NCBI GenBank assembly: GCA_947246475.1
Contig: CAMXSH010000003.1
Location: 32,876 to 96,875 of the forward strand
Source of the DNA: an uncultured Roseburia sp.
GTDB taxonomy: Bacteria; Bacillota; Clostridia; Lachnospirales; Lachnospiraceae
DNA length: 64,000 nt
Direction: 5' to 3'
Shown: positions 63,999-64,000 of the stretch, piece after piece
How the letters are laid out: each line of letters begins with the position of its first letter
How positions within the stretch are numbered: position 1 is the stretch's first letter
The notes under the pieces: model-generated
What the model saw: the letters and a program-made list of their open reading frames with translations, nothing else
Database searches by the model: none
Told to the model about the DNA's origin: nothing
Translations under genes and position numbers: made by a program

Positions 63999-64000
63999 GT

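Larger units (their letters stand above)
63702..64000 (-). mobile_element. Right end of an IS200/IS605-type element (body beyond the window)
   Basis: On the - strand this 299-base stretch, running into the tape-measure gene, has no long open frame, ends in a hairpin TAACGG (63728-63733) with CCGTTA (63712-63717), and then GGAATTGAAC up to a sharp border at 63702, after which the tape-measure frame begins. A terminal hairpin close to a TTGAAC/TTCAAC-type end, structured sequence before it and no terminal inverted repeats or target duplication are features of IS200/IS605 right ends. The left end and transposase are outside, so this remains inference. Confidence 0.6.

Noticed and set aside
63846..63999. 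A 48-codon - strand frame (ending PFKEEISQV) inside the IS-like end
   Set aside because: It begins directly after a stop, has no start signal, and overlaps the region that fits a structured RNA better.

Overview
The window looks like a chromosomal segment of a low-to-mid GC Gram-positive anaerobe, most probably a gut member of the Lachnospiraceae (Clostridia). The reasons are AGGAGG-type ribosome sites with many TTG/GTG starts, a three-subunit NAD-linked [FeFe] hydrogenase, a flavodiiron protein, LytR-CpsA-Psr and teichoic-acid-type wall enzymes, a ftsE-ftsX-M23-ctpA cluster, a fused single-chain PurL, and a Gram-positive type LexA box in front of uvrB-uvrA. The species cannot be read from the sequence.

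Layout. 1-9.2 kb: the end of a surface-glycan locus on the + strand (LCP ligase end, sugar aminotransferase, initiating sugar-phosphate transferase, Wzy/ligase-like protein, a glycosyltransferase fused to a degenerate TagF-like domain, YfhO). 9.2-13.4 kb: the hydC-hydB-hydA operon. 13.5-17.7 kb: a small Asp/Asn-rich lipoprotein and an SDR reductase on the - strand, then a three-gene unit holding an LCP-like protein and a WecG/TagA-like protein that both lack the usual catalytic residues, followed by a YitT protein. 17.8-21.1 kb: an orphan MsmK-type sugar ABC ATPase and a chemoreceptor. 21.4-26.9 kb: a CdaR/PucR-type regulator, FtsE, FtsX, an EnvC-like M23 protein and CtpA; a long palindrome and a 53-bp tandem repeat lie before ctpA. 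27-33.6 kb: glpK, then uvrB-uvrA. 33.7-40.6 kb: yfbR, an SGNH-hydrolase/acetyltransferase fusion, tyrA (-), rfbC, a flavodiiron protein, a ThiF/MoeB-type enzyme and a phosphoribosyltransferase-like protein (-). 41-47.9 kb: tRNA-Leu(CAG), a PpiC/SurA-like foldase, purL, a second palindrome plus 77-bp tandem repeat, yjbQ, maf and tRNA-Gly(GCC). 48-49.4 kb: two AT-rich secreted proteins.

49.5-63.7 kb: a prophage tail module on the - strand, read right to left: tape measure, small coiled-coil protein, distal tail protein, very large tail-associated protein and baseplate/tail fibre protein. No holin, endolysin or integrase follows, and the tape-measure start is abutted at 63.70 kb by what looks like the right end of an IS200/IS605-type element with its omega-RNA-like structured 3' end; the element body lies beyond the window. 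The tail region therefore looks like a decaying prophage.

How the genes relate: the strongest theme is wall and surface glycans, with several members of teichoic-acid or wall-ligase families (TagF-like, LCP-like, TagA-like) whose active-site motifs are missing. All functional statements come from reading motifs in the translations; no database search was run.
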